Part shown: piece after piece, positions 36,422 through 51,200 of the stretch
Layout of the letters: every line of letters begins with the position of its first letter
How positions within the stretch are numbered: the stretch's first letter is position 1
NCBI RefSeq assembly: GCF_012489685.1
Contig: NC_080043.1
Location: forward strand, 80,306,292 to 80,370,291
Origin: Lotus japonicus
Taxonomy: Eukaryota; Streptophyta; Magnoliopsida; Fabales; Fabaceae
Length of the DNA stretch: 64,000 nt
Reading direction: 5' to 3'
The notes under the pieces: model-generated
What the model saw: only the letters and a program-made list of their open reading frames with translations
Databases searched by the model: none
What the model was told of the DNA's origin: nothing
Program-made: the position numbers and the translations under genes

Positions 36422-39400
36422 TCAACGGTATCTCGTATTTGAACTACGGGGAGTCACACCATGTAAAAATTTTGTATATCCAAGTAAACTAAGCTTTCCA
36501 TCAGTATTTCTTATCCAATCTTTGATAACTGAGTAAGCTGGGGGACCAAGATTCAACTCCTGCAGCCATAAAGAATAAAATATTATTATATATTGAAAAA
36601 CATATGGATGCACAATTACATGTCAGGTCAAACATGGAAGAATGGATTATTATGTAATAGAGAAAGAAAATAATAGCAGCATTTACTCTTGCTAATTCTT
36701 CAACCGATATAAGACGGTTGCCCTCTCTCTCAAAATGTTCAAAAGCAGTGGAGGCAATATCTTCCCACCTATCAAGTGCCTCCAATTGATAAGTGCTAAT
36801 TGCAGCTGCACAAAATTCTTCAAAGTCCAACTTTCTATAGGCAAGTGGTTCCATCTACAAAATGATTCAAGGAAGTTTACTGGATATGAGGTACTTGACA
36901 CAAGCTTTAATGCATAAATCATAACTACGCAGGAACATGTCCAGGAAAAAATGCCATGTAAGTAAAAAACAAATTGCAGACATATATGATATAACTATCA
37001 CTTCACACTTCCAAGTCAGACAGGGGTATCTGACTATAGAGCAAATGCAATGGTAGGTAGATCAGTAATCTAATATGCCATTATATTTTCTTCAGAAATA
37101 TTTCTGAATTGGAGCAAAACTACTACTGCTAGGGTCAAATATTTAAGAAGAGCATAGCTGGGAACGTATATGCAATGACATGTCTGGATTCATCATGCCA
37201 AATATATTTTCTCTATATAAGTATAAGAATAATGTCTCACCGTTTGTATGATATCAAGAACCCTTGACTCCCTCATGGCATCAGTTGCATGCCGTACAAG
37301 AGCCTGCAAAGTTTAATTTGAAACTTGATTATAGGGACTAATAAGTTGTAAAGAAAGGACAGTGAGGGAACAATGGCAAACCAGAAGAAAAACACACTCA
37401 TCTACACAGATATGAAAGACAAAAGAAAAAGTTGCGCACATACACACTGTATCAATCATATCAAAACTGGAGGATTTATAAGAGAAGCAGTATATAACCA
37501 TTTTGAAATTGTCAAGGGAGATGTGCCCTTCTCTATTTGGTTCCAACAAACTGAATTGTGCCCTAAGATAGGGCAATTCATCCTCTGTCAAGGCTTTTGA
37601 AAGGGCCTAAATAATAGAAGCAAAAAAGATGAGTTAGAATAGGACAGAAAAAGATCTTCAATAGGCAATAGTCTAATTTCAGAACTGGTAAAAGAAGTGC
37701 TAAAATATGTTTTTCAAATAGCAAACTATTGAGGATATTTTATGCGGAAGAAATCCATGTCAGAGTTTCCTATCAAGTATTAGCTTTGCCACCATCATAA
37801 TTGATGATAGACCTTTAACAGCACACATTTTTTTATTTCATTTTTCTTTGACGGGAAAAAACACATTTAAGTGGCTCACATCATAGACCAAAACAATGTG
37901 ATGAAACTACCGTTATACACAGGGAAAAAAATCATAAAAAAGGAAGGAGAGCATGTGATATCAGTTGAGGGAAGGATGAAGAAATGCATAGAATGAACTG
38001 GAGCAAAAATATGCCATAAAAAAAAAACTTATTTAGTACAAACATGGGTGATAGATAGTACTAAGTAAGGAATAACATGATTAGGGATGATACTATTAGT
38101 TAAACTCAGGATTAGCATATTCAAGGAAATGAATTAAAGGGTACCTTCACTGCTGCACGTTTGAATGGTGTCGCATGAATATAAGCCTTCACTAGTTTAT
38201 AAACTAATATATCTAAAGGGATGGGGCGGCTGTCATCCCTCAACCAAGGATGATCTGCAGTTAAAGAAATATGCATTAATTAGTCAAATAAATTCGATTT
38301 ACACGGATAGTTAGGTATGAAATTCCAAAATCAGAAAGATTGATTAAATTGTTCAATTTTCAATACTTATGCCCAGATGTTATTATGTGGTGATGAGTCA
38401 GTTAACAGATAAGAATCTCATGATGATTAAAATGGGAACATTGAGTTAAACTGATATGACAACTTACTTAGAGCTTGGACAGCAGACATTCTTTTCCTGT
38501 AGTCCTTGTGTAGGAGCCTTTTCACAAAGTCCTTGGCCTCTGCAGAGGCAGAAGGCCAAGGTAAATCATCAAAGTTTAGGTCAGCTCTAAGCACTGCACG
38601 GAAAATTCCAGATTCTGTCCGTGCCCAGAAAGGTCGGCTTCCACATAACAAGATAAAGCTAATAACACCAATACTCCATATATCTGCTTCCAGACTATAT
38701 GACCTGTGAAGGACCTCAGGTGCCACATAATATGCACTCCCAACAATGTCATTCATTCGTTCGTCTGTATATTAACACACACATGAAGGGAAAAAATTAA
38801 GAGGGGTAGCCTTAAATCCACAAACATCAAACCAAGCATGAACGAAAGGTAGCAGCAGTTTTGGGAAGTGGCTAAATGAGACAGACTACAGAGACCGAAG
38901 CAAGCACTATCTAGTGCCAAATATCAGTAACCTGTTCCTTTTATTCATAATATATGCAGATGATCTCTTTAATCCATATTGTTCGTTTCAAAATGATTCA
39001 GATTTGTGGATGTATGAATAGGCCCAGCCAAATGACACTGAAAGTGATGCGATGTAAAATCCCATGTAAATTTTAAAACATGGCCAAAAGTAGTTAGAGG
39101 ATAAAATAACATTGCTAAATGCATTATTATCACTAAAACCCCAAAAGTCCCAACAGTCAACATGATGTCATTTAAGAGTATTATGCAAAGGTAAGCCACA
39201 CAAATGAAGTACGTATTTGGTAGAGACTGTTTTGCGAGGAAGAGGAAAATAAAATTGAGAATCACTCTAATTCTTACCTGGCCGGATGAAGTCAGACAGA
39301 CCAAAATCAATAAGCTTCATTTCAGCATCCTCACTTCTTGAAGTGAAGAGGAAATTCTGTGAAAGCAAAACTCGGACAGAATCAGCAACACTATTGACAT

Positions 39401-42400
39401 TCTTTTTCTTATATAAATATAACTCATGATATTAAAAACAGAACTAGATGTTATTATTACAAATTATTATAGGGACAAAGATTAATTCATAACAGCACAA
39501 ACCTCAGGCTTCAGGTCACGGTGGACAACGCCTTGAAGATGACAAAATGCAACTACACTTAGAATCTGCAAAACTATAACCTTGGCATCCTCCTCCGTAT
39601 ACTTTCCTCCCCTGGTTTAGAAGTGAACGCTATTCAATTAAATTAGAGGATTATATATATCAATTTAAAAATCGCAAATAAAAAAAAAATAAAAACCAAC
39701 CTTGATAAAATTCTGTCAAGAAGCTCCCCACCTTCACACAATCTGATAAGAAGGAAAATTCCGGAAAAGGTCACTATATGATGATGCTACAATCTGGAGA
39801 TACATGCTCCCAACAATTTAACTATACTTAGAAAATATCCAACAAAAAGAGTATAAGCTGAGTAGAAACTTATAAATTAAAATCATTTTACAATCTAGAT
39901 GTGATTGAAATTACTTAATCTTCCTAACAGGGAAAGGCACAAAGGAAAATAGAACCAAAACTGAGAAACTGGAAATTAAATGCAGAGCTAATAGAAAAAT
40001 GATAAGAATATGTACAACAATGCCTTTCTATTGTTCAAAGCGGCTACAAATTAACAAAATGTACATAGAAAACCATAAAGATTCAGTTCTGTAGAATTCG
40101 ACATTATTCTTGCTTTAGATGATATTGAAAGTGATGACAAAACACATACTCCATAACTATGTATACATTGTTGGCATCCTCAAAAGCATCATGAAATTTG
40201 ATGAGATGCTTATGGCCAGATAGAGCTTTTAATATCTTCACCTCTCGGCGAATGTCTTCAATTGCTGTTGCTGTGGTCATCTGCCAAACAAATCCTATTA
40301 AGACTGGAAGAGGTATCCATTGTGCAAGCGTAAAGAAAGAAAAAAATAATAATTATATGCGAATATGACTTCTTTTTCTTCAAAGTTTTAAACTCAAATA
40401 AAACTGCAAGGCACATAAAGTACAAAAACAAAAACCAATTTTTTTCCATCCCATACCCTATCATGTATTAATTTCAAAGAATCAAAGATAGGCTATTTAC
40501 CTTTAAAATCTCATTGTTTGACTTATAGCTTTTCATTAAAAGTAGAATTGTGTCTTAGATGACAGCAGTGTAGTTAATTTAAAATGACAACTTTCTGCTC
40601 TGGTTAATTGCAGTAAAATGTAAACTCTGGGGCTTTTGGAAAAATACAAGGTCATACATATGTTGAAAAGATTGAAGGTCAAGATCTAAGTTTTTCTGAC
40701 TAATCCAATAGTGCACAAAATCAGATTTAACATTTAAAATTGGTCAACAGCAGCTATTCTTCTTTGTGAAAGAAGCAAAGATAGTAAGTTTGAAACAGCT
40801 CCTGGCTTTCCTATCAGATTCCAGGTTATTTCAATTCTGGCTTACACCTCCCCCTCCATTCCTTTATAATTCCAATCCCAGCCTAATGGTCATATTCTCA
40901 ATTACCCAAATCTGGTACTTATCATTTCACCTATCTTATCTCTGATTAACTTACTTTAACTGCATTTAATCACCAGGAGTAGGTCCCAGTGGCCCAGTAT
41001 TCCCTCTTCCCCCCTCTTCTAGCACACATCTTTGCAAGGGGGGGGGGGGGATCTAACAGGATAATTCAGAAACATCTATAGAAATAGTAAATTTAGATCA
41101 CAAATTTTCCAAATCTATGTCATTTTCACATCACAGCCACAGGAAACCATGGACTCTGTAAAGGTCACACTACAAGTAACGCATTAAGTAACCAAAGCAG
41201 CCTCATTATTAAACTTCAGATAATTACATTCCAGTATGTACAATAATCAAACTCACAGTAAAACATTAGTACTGCTTGCTGACTTGCTTTAACTTACCCG
41301 GACCGAGGTCCTTAATGTAGCCTGCTGGAGTACAACTTTTGAGGACTATTATGAAAACTATTAGGAATACATATTATTTAATTTCTAAGAGAGGATGGTT
41401 CCAGGTAGAGCGTAAACTTAGAATGCAAAAAAAAATGAAAATAGAAATGGTGCAAGTGCAATCACTGGAGGAGAAAGGTTATGTTATATGTATACGAAAA
41501 CCTATATATGAGTATATATGAACGAGAGAGACAATGCTATATGCTGACAACCAGATCTGCTATGTTCATTAAATCTGTGATTATGTTATATGTAAAAGCA
41601 GGCCCCTGAAAATTGTAATTCATCTAAAACTCAACTGAAAAAAAAAAGCAGGCCCCTAATTTTTACAGGTTTGAGACATAACTTCTCTTACAACATTACG
41701 AATCACTCACATCTCACCTCCTCTAGAACTAGAGGTGACTTTGACTAAAGGCTATGCAGGCAGCTACAACGGCAGCCGACGGCGGCGGCGGCAGATTCCT
41801 AGGAACTTTGGTTATATATAGCTAAATCATACAATTTAGTTGCGATTTAACTATTAACGACCCCCTCGTCGTTGTAATCCCGATTTTGACTACTATTGCC
41901 TGGACTAGTCAAGGGCTAGTGCACAGCCAGCCTGCATCAGCACTAAGGCACCAGAGTGAGGTGGAATGTTAAGATCCAACGGCAAGGTCCGGGACTTGAA
42001 TTCCGCGTTGGAATTATGAGATTCTAATATGGCGTTAATAAGGTATTGAGCTCTCCAACTACAATGGCTAGCTTTGGTGGTAAGTTCGCACAAGGTTCTT
42101 ATCAATTAGTACCAATGACTATATTTGGTCACCTCCCATGTCCTACCATAACATACTTCGTCCAAATCACACACAGGTGTCATTTTTCGAGATATAAACT
42201 ACAAAATTCAAAACTTCAACCCCTCTGAAGATTCTTTATGTGAGACAACTTACCACTCAAGTTTTAATCCTATTAATTACCTTTGGAAAAAGAAGTGAGG
42301 CCCGAAAAAAAAAATGTACAACTAAAGTAGCCCAAGATTCTTACACCAGTGAATCAAGCAACAATGATTAACCTGAGTTTCCCAAATGCCATTGTAAAAA

Positions 42401-43104
42401 TCCACAACAATCACAACAAGACCTCACAATAAAATGACTAAAAATAGTAAAATACTAATCACACAGAAAGATCAATGACTTGACAAAATACCAGATTAGT
42501 GTCAATTAACTAGAAATTGCAACTACCAAATAAACCAAACACAATCATAAAATTATACCAAAAAAGCAAAATCAGCAAAACAAACATCTCCCAAAAAAAT
42601 GGAAAGGCATTGGATTGATTGTACCTTAGCCTTGGAAATAATCTTAACAGCTACAGGTTGGTCTTTGAGGTCACCCTTCTTACCCTTAGCATAGCAAGTA
42701 TGACCAAAATGCCCTCTCCCCACTTCCTTCCCAAGCTCATACTTAGCACCAATATTCTTGCTATACCCAAAGCTCTTATCCAGCACCTCCTCCACCACAC
42801 CCTCCTCCTCCGGTATCGTCCCCTCCTTCGGCTGCTTCGCGTGTCCCAACCGCTTCGCCAACGACGCCCTGATATGCTTCGCCGGCGAAGGCGGCGGAAA
42901 CGGCCGTCGGAGGAAAAACCTCCTCGGCGTGCCTCTCGCCGGCGACGGCGTCACACCACCACCGTACGGGTACGGGCTTGCGGCGGAGGAAGACCGCGCC
43001 GGCGTGAAATTCCCGGCGGCGGTGGTGGAGGTGGGAACTATGGTGGTTGTGGTGGTGGTGTGATTTTCCGGTGAGGGATTGGTTTTGCCGTAGCACTGGC
43101 CCAT
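36422..43104 (-). CDS. CRK: CDPK-related protein kinase (CRK family)
   Basis: Ser/Thr kinase of 574 residues, with the length and architecture of plant CRKs. Minus-strand exons: 43104-42625, 40280-40150, 39742-39701, 39611-39503, 39356-39278, 38764-38468, 38254-38145, 37606-37499, 37303-37241, 36854-36687, 36559-36422; all phases agree. The N terminus MGQCYGK offers Gly2 for myristoylation and Cys4 for palmitoylation, so membrane association is likely. A Pro/Ser-rich linker follows. The kinase domain (about 122-384) has GRGHFG, the VAVK lysine (154), HRDLKPE (Asp250), IDFGLSDF (Asp271) and VAPEV. The C-terminal part has degenerate EF-hand-like repeats ([34 protein letters not shown]), as in CRKs, which generally bind calcium poorly. 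The pyrimidine-poor 5' UTR extends to about 43270. The gene is convergent with TPI. Confidence 0.9.
41040..41051. repeat. Poly(G) run in CRK intron 1
   Basis: About twelve consecutive G on the plus strand, within the 2.3-kb first intron of the kinase gene. Confidence 0.8.
41594..41657 (+). repeat. Short A-tailed insert in a 14-bp duplication (CRK intron 1)
   Basis: AAAAGCAGGCCCCT at 41594-41607 and 41644-41657 encloses 36 bp ending in an A-run. Confidence 0.65.
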
Positions 43105-43504
43105 GGTGATCAGACGGTGGGAGTGAAAGTCAGTGCATCGGAGGGTCGAGAGTGATCCAGCGTTGTACGAATTGGACGCTGGAAACTTGAGAGAGAGGAT
43201 GAGAAAGAGACAGAGGCGTTGAGAAAGTGAAGAGAAGAGAAGTTGTGTGTTATGTAAGGAAATATAATGGAAAGGGCGGGTGAGAGGTGTGACTGGTACA
43301 CTGTTCAGGGGGTCGTTGAATTGCTCATACTTTTACTCTTTCTCATGACAAAAAATAAATAAATTTAAATTTGATAAAAATGATGAACTTACTTATTTGT
43401 TAATTTGGTTCCTATTATCATTTTTACCCCATAATAAACACAAATTTATGATTTAGCTGTACTTGAGGACATGTGTTGTTTTTTGAAGTGTCAAAGAAGT
43501 ATTT

Positions 43505-43605
43505 ATATGATGTGAGCGGTGATGAGTAAGAGTTACAAGACATAAGATTGATAAGTGCAGGTTTATAGATCAATCTCTTAGAAAGATAATAACTCCTTTC
43601 AAAAA
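43505..43605 (+). repeat. SINE-like repeat (family 2), partial
   Basis: Contains AGTAAGAGTTACAAGACATA, a GGTTTATAGATCAATCTC stretch and an A-tail after CTCCTTTC, parallel to the copy at 10072-10217. Confidence 0.5.
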
Positions 43606-43670
43606 AAAAAATTGGCTAATCAAAAAACAAATGTGAGGGATGAGATGGACCATGTTATCATGCTTGCTTG

Positions 43671-43847
43671 GGATAATTATTTGTTGACACCTCAAAAATG
43701 AGGTGGAATGAGGTGGAGGAGGAGAGAGATAGGAAGAAATGAAAAAAGTAAGAGAGAGAAAATATAAGATGTGATAAGTGATAAGAGGAGAGAGATAGAA
43801 ATAAAAATAGGTAGAAATGATGTGTATAAAAAAGAAGATGTGTATAA
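43671..43847. mobile_element. Mutator-like MITE, 177 bp
   Basis: The exact 9-bp GCTTGCTTG at 43662-43670 and 43848-43856 flanks a GA-rich sequence. In reverse complement it resembles the MITE at 15031-15216 (GACACCTCA-like end, GAGAGAGATAG runs). The end repeats are diverged. Confidence 0.6.
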
Positions 43848-43859
43848 GCTTGCTTGCAT

Positions 43860-46800
43860 CAAAAGGAAAAGTGTGTAGAAAGGTCACCTTAATTGTCTAC
43901 CAGAATGGAGGCCACTTGTGTAGAGAAGTCGAAAAAAGAATGAGTTGGGTTGTGGGAAAAAGTAAATGAGGTGTGCTGATATTTTTTATCTAATGGCTAT
44001 TTTGTAAGTTTACAAAAACAAGTGTATGGTAAAAAAATGTCTATGACTTTACTACTGTAACTATGGTGGATTAACTTCAGGTGTTTTTTTATGGTGGTTT
44101 CGTAAACCTGACAAGAATGGATTGGGCCTGATGGTATGGCTCAAATGTACTTAGCTAGAACGTCCAGCTCAATTAACACTTTTCTTTTGACCAAAAAAAA
44201 AACTAACACTTCTCTTTAGTGACAAAAAAATATAAGACCGTTTCAGTTTCATCTTATCTTAATTTCATATTTTCTGGTCATGAAAATGAGTTGTATTATA
44301 TATATTTTTCATGTTGGGAAAAAAATATGAACATGGCAACATGTAAGTGATTCATCAAGATGAGAGGTTTGTTTGTTTGTTTTTTCAGATCTCTCTTTTC
44401 TAATTGATTGATGAAAGAAAAATAATGTCCATATTAAAAAAAGGCTCATAGTATTTAAAAATGTACTTTAAGATAAGTGAGTTGTAATTTCTATATTTTA
44501 TTTATTAATTTATTTCTAACTCACTTATCTCCAATGTAATTTGGATGATGAGTTATTTAACCCAAACTTTCTCATGAGTCATTTAGACAACCCACTAGTT
44601 TCTGATATGAATTTTTTCTCTTGGGGCAACTGCTCTTGTATTGGCTGAGCTCGTCCCTAATTGGGGAGCTAAAAATTGTCATAAATAAAAATGTATGTTA
44701 TATGGATCTTTGTTTGCCAGAAAGTATATATTTATTTTTTTTCTTTTTGTTGAATTGAAAGGGTACTCTGTTCAATACTACTCCCTTTAATCTCCCGATA
44801 TTATATACACTCATTCAATTCTTCTTTGCACATTCAATTCCTTACAGTTCCCATTTCATTTTTGTAATCAAGTTTATTGATCTAGTTGGTGTTGTTTCAT
44901 TAAACAATTGCACTTGCACACGAAGACCTTCATTCACATAATTTATTCATTTTCACGTTCCAAAGTAAACGTCCTCTGGAGGGAACTTTGTAGAGGCTCA
45001 TAGCCATAGATAGATAGATAGAGTAGCTTGAAAGTAACTCATTTTTATAAAGAGACCACGCGTATAGAATTATATGGTTGAAATTAGCAGTGCTGGCTCT
45101 TCAATGCTTGGAGGGCATTCATCTGCATGTTAATAATGAGTGGAATATGTATAGAGAGAGCATAAATGATGGTGGGTGTGTTAGGCTAGGATGATCATAA
45201 TTCATCATTAGAACGTATGACGGAATGTCTGCATAAGCAAACTGAATTAATTTTCTCAGCTTATATTGGAACAGGAGGAATTAATCTCACAGTAGCAGGG
45301 ACGGCTGATCTACATTTATGATTTGGCTGCCAAGTGTATACAAAAGATAGTTTGATGTATATACCCCTTTAGCTAGCTAGGTAGCCCAATCACACCAAGT
45401 CACCAACCAAAAAAGCTAAAATTGGCCCTCAAAAAATAGAAAATGATATTTGAATCCGAATGATTTTGTAACTGTCAAAAACTCCCCACAAATTTGGTTT
45501 CGTGTGAATATTTGTCATGCCTCCATTCTCACTTTTTTTTTTTTATTAAAAGATATGATGAGATTCCTCATCAAATTATGTAATTCAATTGATAAACAGA
45601 TTTAATCATAGTCTCTAGATGTTAACATTCTACAAAGACCGTTGGAAAAACTTCATCGAGTTCTCGCATGAGTTTGATCACTTTATTGTTTGCTTTTCAC
45701 CAATTGGGGGACATACTCCTTCATATTGTTGGTGAATGATAAATCATTGAAGGAACTGATAAAATTAGTTCCAATCATTAATTGTTTTGGGAGGCAAGGA
45801 TTTGAACCAGAAAAGAAAAGTCTTTCCTCACATAGAAAGAAGGAAAACCTAAATGTTAAAACACTTGATGCACTTATGAACACCATATTTGCCATAAAGT
45901 TGTTTTTGGTATCATACGGGATTTTCTTCTTCGAAAATTGGTTCGATGTCTAATTGCTCTAATAAGTTCGATGATCATGCATGTCATTGTTAGTGGTGAT
46001 GCGCTGACTCTGAGGTAGGTAATTGCAAAGATACCCTGATGCTCAAGTCACTACGAGAGCATAGAAATAGAATCTCAAAGTATAGAAAAACAATGAGTAC
46101 ACAAAATGAGTAATGTCTAAGAAATTGTACAACCAAACTTGTATTCATAGATATTGTGTTCGTGGATCTGGGTATATAGGAAGTTAATGAATGACTTCGG
46201 ACTCCGAAGTTCGAAGATGATGATTATTTTTGGACAACTTTGTGATGTCTCATTAATCAAGTTGGCTATGTCCGATCGGGCTAATCTCTGGATCGAAGGT
46301 TCCTTGTCTTAGTTATCTCGGTCAACTAACATGTTGCTCAATGATACCTTTAAAATGACTAAGATGTTATTGAACTTTGTGACCATTTGAGCTGACGGAG
46401 ACAATTAAAGTAAGCCATAAATTCAACTATTGAAGAAATGAATTATATTGCAGCTTACTACCTAAAATCACACGAGTGAATAGTGATGCATCCAAATGGG
46501 ACAGCTGAGACTAGAGAAGCGCCGTAGGTAGGATCAATATCACGAGGTGATGGCGAAGCAATGACACCACACTAATGGTATTGGGGACCGTGGACCATCC
46601 CGTCCCCCACCAGTCGGAAAATGACAACATCTATGTATTAATCCATCTGATTTGGATTAGGTAAACTTCGTTGAATTCCTGAATAATCAAAATAAATTCT
46701 CACCCAATAACAACAATGGTACAAAATACCAACATGAGTATTGATCAGGCCATTAACGGAGAGGCGTTAATTTTGCATGTAAATCCAAATCAGAAGCTCC

Positions 46801-47630
46801 ATATCCTTTCCATTGCAAGATTCATAACGTGGAAAAGCTTTCCTTTTCACGAATGCTTTATATTTGACAATTTAAAATGAAATCTAAGTCTATACCAGAT
46901 CTTCCTACTTCTTGGAATTTGCTCTCAACAACCTGTTTTCCCCCTGTCTGAACTTTGAAGGTTAGGCATCTTTCATCTTTACAACAATGATGGACAAACA
47001 TCTACTTTCTGCGAACGCCCTTTAGACATATTGTTTGGGCGCAAAATGTTGTCGGGTTAAAACCCGCCAAGAGAAAAATATTATCTCTACATATCATTAC
47101 ACATTATTTTTTTAGTGGAAGTTTTGAGGTGAAGTAAATGTAAATTTTTTTATAAGTGTTTTTCGAGTCTAACGACTTTCGCTGTCTTGAACTAAGACAC
47201 CCTCCGCTCATCCTAAATTTTTTGGAAAAAAAAAAAAAGAGATATGAATCCTTACCACTCGACTCAACCATGAATATTTATGATAAATCACCTATAAGAT
47301 TTTCATTTTTAACTTTAGTACACTAACAATGAGATTATAGCTCCATAGATTGCATAATGGAATACTAATCACTCTCATGCACTAAATTTTCTAGTGGTTT
47401 TAATTTATTGTCAAAAACCTTCACAAAAATAAGTGTACGAGAGTGACCAATACTTACAGTATATTTATCTTTGTCGAACTTTATATGATTAATTAAGTTA
47501 ATGATTAAATTGGTCATTGAATGTGTGGAGCACTCAGAAGCATCTCTGATCATATATATGACATGACAATAAAAACTAATTTAACCAATACTAACTTTTG
47601 GTAGTTGAGAGCTACTAGATGGTAACTAAC
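43860..47630. other. Long gene-free spacer
   Basis: No supported gene between the kinase and the RopGAP gene. The frame 45690-45953 has no recognised domain. A micro-retroposon lies at 44174-44217. Much of 45980-47050 has the base composition of old transposon sequence, but no ends were found. Confidence 0.4.
44174..44217 (+). repeat. Micro-retroposon: 16-bp insert in a 14-bp duplication
   Basis: TAACACTTTTCTTT at 44174-44187 and TAACACTTCTCTTT at 44204-44217 (13 of 14 match) enclose TGACCAAAAAAAAAAC. Confidence 0.6.
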
Positions 47631-48214
47631 ATTCAGTCACGGATTCTTGTAAGAATAATCAAATCCCACTATTTTCCACTGCACCACCGTCAGAGAGGAA
47701 CGTAACCAAACACATGGAGGAGTCAAACAAGAGTCCCAACCTGCAGAAAAAATCTGAGTAGCTGCAAACAACAGAGTACTATGTGTCATGTATCTAACAA
47801 CATGAAAACATGTCACCAAGAAAAAGAACCTCAGAAAGAAAAAAACACGCACTCTCACGTTGTCTTCCTGAGTTGTTTCTCTTTGTCCGTATACTCCATT
47901 ATACGGTCCCGCCATTTTCCTTTCCTTTCCTTTCATTCATCACTCTCCCACCAACACAAAACAAAAAGCAAACCAACTTGTCTTAACATTAACATATGTC
48001 TCCATCAACCTCACCAACTTACCCTCCCTATCAAATTCTCATTCTTCTTCTTCCTCCAATTTTCACCACCACCACCTTTACTTAACTAGACATCGATCTC
48101 ACTCTCACTCACTCACTCCTTTAATTAATGACCATCACCAACCAACCTCTTTTAGTTTTACCCCACTTTAAAATCCTCACTTCCTTTCAATTTTAGCGCC
48201 ACCCCCTCCCAAAC

Positions 48215-51200
48215 ATGACTCGCCTTTTCCGATCCAAATCATGTGGACTCGCCGCCACCGAGCTCAACCCACCACCACCACCGGCGGTGTATATTCAAAA
48301 AGTGAAGGATGATGAAGAAGAAGAGTTAGAGTGTGATGATGGCATTAGAGGCAACCAAACACGGCATAGCCAGCAGCAGCAGTTTGCGATATTGGATGTG
48401 GTGGTGGGAGTGCTGAAGAGGTCGCTGGTGACTTGCAGTGTGGTGGAGGAGGAGATGGAGGAGGAGGAGGAAGATTCGTCGTCGTCGAAGTTGGATATCA
48501 GCTGGCCAACCGATGTGCGCCACGTGTCTCACGTTACCTTTGACAGGTTCAATGGCTTTCTGGGTTTGCCCTCAGAGTTTCAGCCAGAAGTGCCCACCAG
48601 GGTTCCTAGCGCAAGGTCAATTTCTTCTTCCATTTTCTTGTTGTTGATCTTTGCTGTTTGTATAACAATAATGTGGTTTATGGGTTACTTCAGTTTTGTT
48701 AAGATTTTGTTCAGATCAGAGAGTTTGTAAATTTTGCTACACTGATGGCTTCAATTAGGCAATGCATTGTTTGTTTTTCACTTCTAAATGTAGTGAGTGA
48801 GTGAGTTTTGTGCATACACCAGGTTGTGCTGAAACTGAGGAGGACAAGAAATTTGAGTTCTGTTTTTTTGGTTCTGCTTAAGAGGGCTTTTTGATGATCT
48901 ATTTTCTGTGTGTTAATTGTAAGCTGAAGACAAATTTTAATTTTGGTTTCTGAATTCAAGAATCCATGAAAATTTGTTTAAACCTTGTGTTTTCGGTTGT
49001 TGCGAAGGTTACAATGCACACTGATAGGCTAAGTGGGGGAGAAACCTTAATCACGGTTACTATGGCCCTATGCAGTTTACAAGTGAACATACATTCTTCT
49101 CCTTTGTTGTTGGCCTCTTTTATTCAGTCAATTGAGCTTTTCCAGCCTCAGCCCAATTGGTCTTTTCTTTTGTCTCGCAGTGCTGTTGTCCCTTTCTTCC
49201 TTTTAGCATGCCAGCCGCCACGGGACGCGTCCTTCCTTTGCGCGTGCTATTTGTTCCCCTTGTCTTATGAATCTCTGCTCCACTTTGCTGCTGATTCCTA
49301 TGTCTTCGGATCTGTTTCTTCTTTATTGTCGCTTGTGGTCTCCACGACTGTTACCGCTGGGTAGGAAGGTACACAGATCTTGATGAGTCGTATGAATATA
49401 CATAAGCCCATGTCGGACTCGGGACACCTTGATTAAAAGGTCTGTTCCTTAGTCCGACTAGGTGGGAGAGTAGACCTTCCTTAAGAAAGGTTTCAACTTT
49501 ATGATATCACTTCAGAGTTCAAACTGAATTCAATTTGGAGTTAGTATCAATGTCATAGTTTATTGTACATATGATAGATCTCAGTGGTGGGCTGGTTAGG
49601 CTCATGGGAAACTAACATGGTTACATTTATGCTTAGTATATTAACAAGTCTGCATCTCCAAATCAAAATTCACTATAAGGTTTTATAAGTTGCATTTAAG
49701 GTGAAAAACTTGTGTGATTGTTGACAGAGGGTCACTTATTGATCATGTGGTGTTGTTTATCTTCATTTCTGCTTCTGTTCACTGGTTAGGGGTTATGAAA
49801 TTTATATTTGTGAGGGGATGTATTATCTTCTCTCTTCCTGTCTTTATTTGGTTGAGTTCTAATACAGTCTTTAAAACATGCAGTGTTAAAGTATTTGGAG
49901 TTTCTGCAAAGTCAATGCAGTGCTCGTATGATGATCGGGGGAACAGTGTCCCAACGATTCTGCTGACAATGCAAAAGCAATTATATTCAGAGGGAGGCCT
50001 TAAAGTATGTTCTTCTTATCTGGGAATTATTTGTGAAAATCATATATATGACTTGATATTAATTACATCTTACATTTGAGGTCTAATTTCATGCTTTCCA
50101 TGGGTGAAGGCAGAAGGAATATTCCGTATCAATGCTGAAAATAGCCAAGAAGAGTTCGTTCGCGATCAGTTAAACAGAGGTGTAGTGCCACATGGCATTG
50201 ATGTTCATTGTTTATCTGGTCTGATGAAGGTATTCATTAAGATGCCTAATTAAACTTCACAATTGCATTATAGTTAATTTTAGTCTGCTCCTTTCATTTT
50301 CACTTAACAGTTAATAATGACCTTCCCATATCTTCTATTCTTGCAGGCTTGGTTTAGAGAGCTTCCAACTGGGGTACTTGATTCTCTTACCCCGGAGCAG
50401 GTGATGCACTGCTATACTGAAGAGGACTGCACTAATCTTGTGAAGTTACTGCCTTCAACAGAAGCTGCACTGCTTGACTGGGCAATCAATTTGATGGCTG
50501 ATGTTGTTGAAAATGAAAAAATTAACAAGATGAACGCACGCAACGTTGCTATGGTTTTTGCCCCCAACATGACACAGGTTTGTAAACAATATGATGCAAA
50601 GATGTGCCATTTTGTTTCTTCTATTCTTTTAAAACAAGCGATTTTCCTGATTGGTTATTCAATTATTCCTAAACTCAAATTGATTTGGCTCTTTTATCAA
50701 GCTACTATCTTGGAGTTGAGAAACATAATTTCATATTTCTTAGGATGCTTTATGTCGAAACATTTTCCTGCTTATTATAAACTCTATTGGGAGGTTCATT
50801 TATAGAGCAAAGGACACAAATTTTCAAGTTAGTTGCATACATCAAATATATGTAAAACTAGCATGCATGGTATAATGGTAAACATTAATCACCAATTGCT
50901 GAATCTATTATTTACTAATTACTAACCAACAAAGGGTGTATCATTATGTGCATCTTTTCTATGCCTTAGCATATTGTTAACTGTTGGACTCCTTGTACTT
51001 TGCAGATGGCAGACCCTTTGACTGCATTGATTCATGCAGTGCAAGTTATGAACTTCCTCAAGACATTGATTTTGAAGACAATTCGAGAAAGAGAGAAACA
51101 AATCACTAATGGGAGATTGCTTTCACCGACCATGTATTCTCCCTCCTGCAATAATGATCCTCCTCCTGTCAAATTTGACAGAGAGGAATCTTGTGAGCAA

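Noticed and set aside
45690..45953. 87-residue frame in the spacer before RopGAP
   Set aside because: No domain, no promoter signal, and no flanking exon that would extend it. Likely chance or an old transposon remnant.
49100..49500. Retrotransposon in RopGAP intron 1
   Set aside because: The sequence has a GC-richer, LINE-3'-like feel, but no A-tail with duplication and no coding similarity could be shown.
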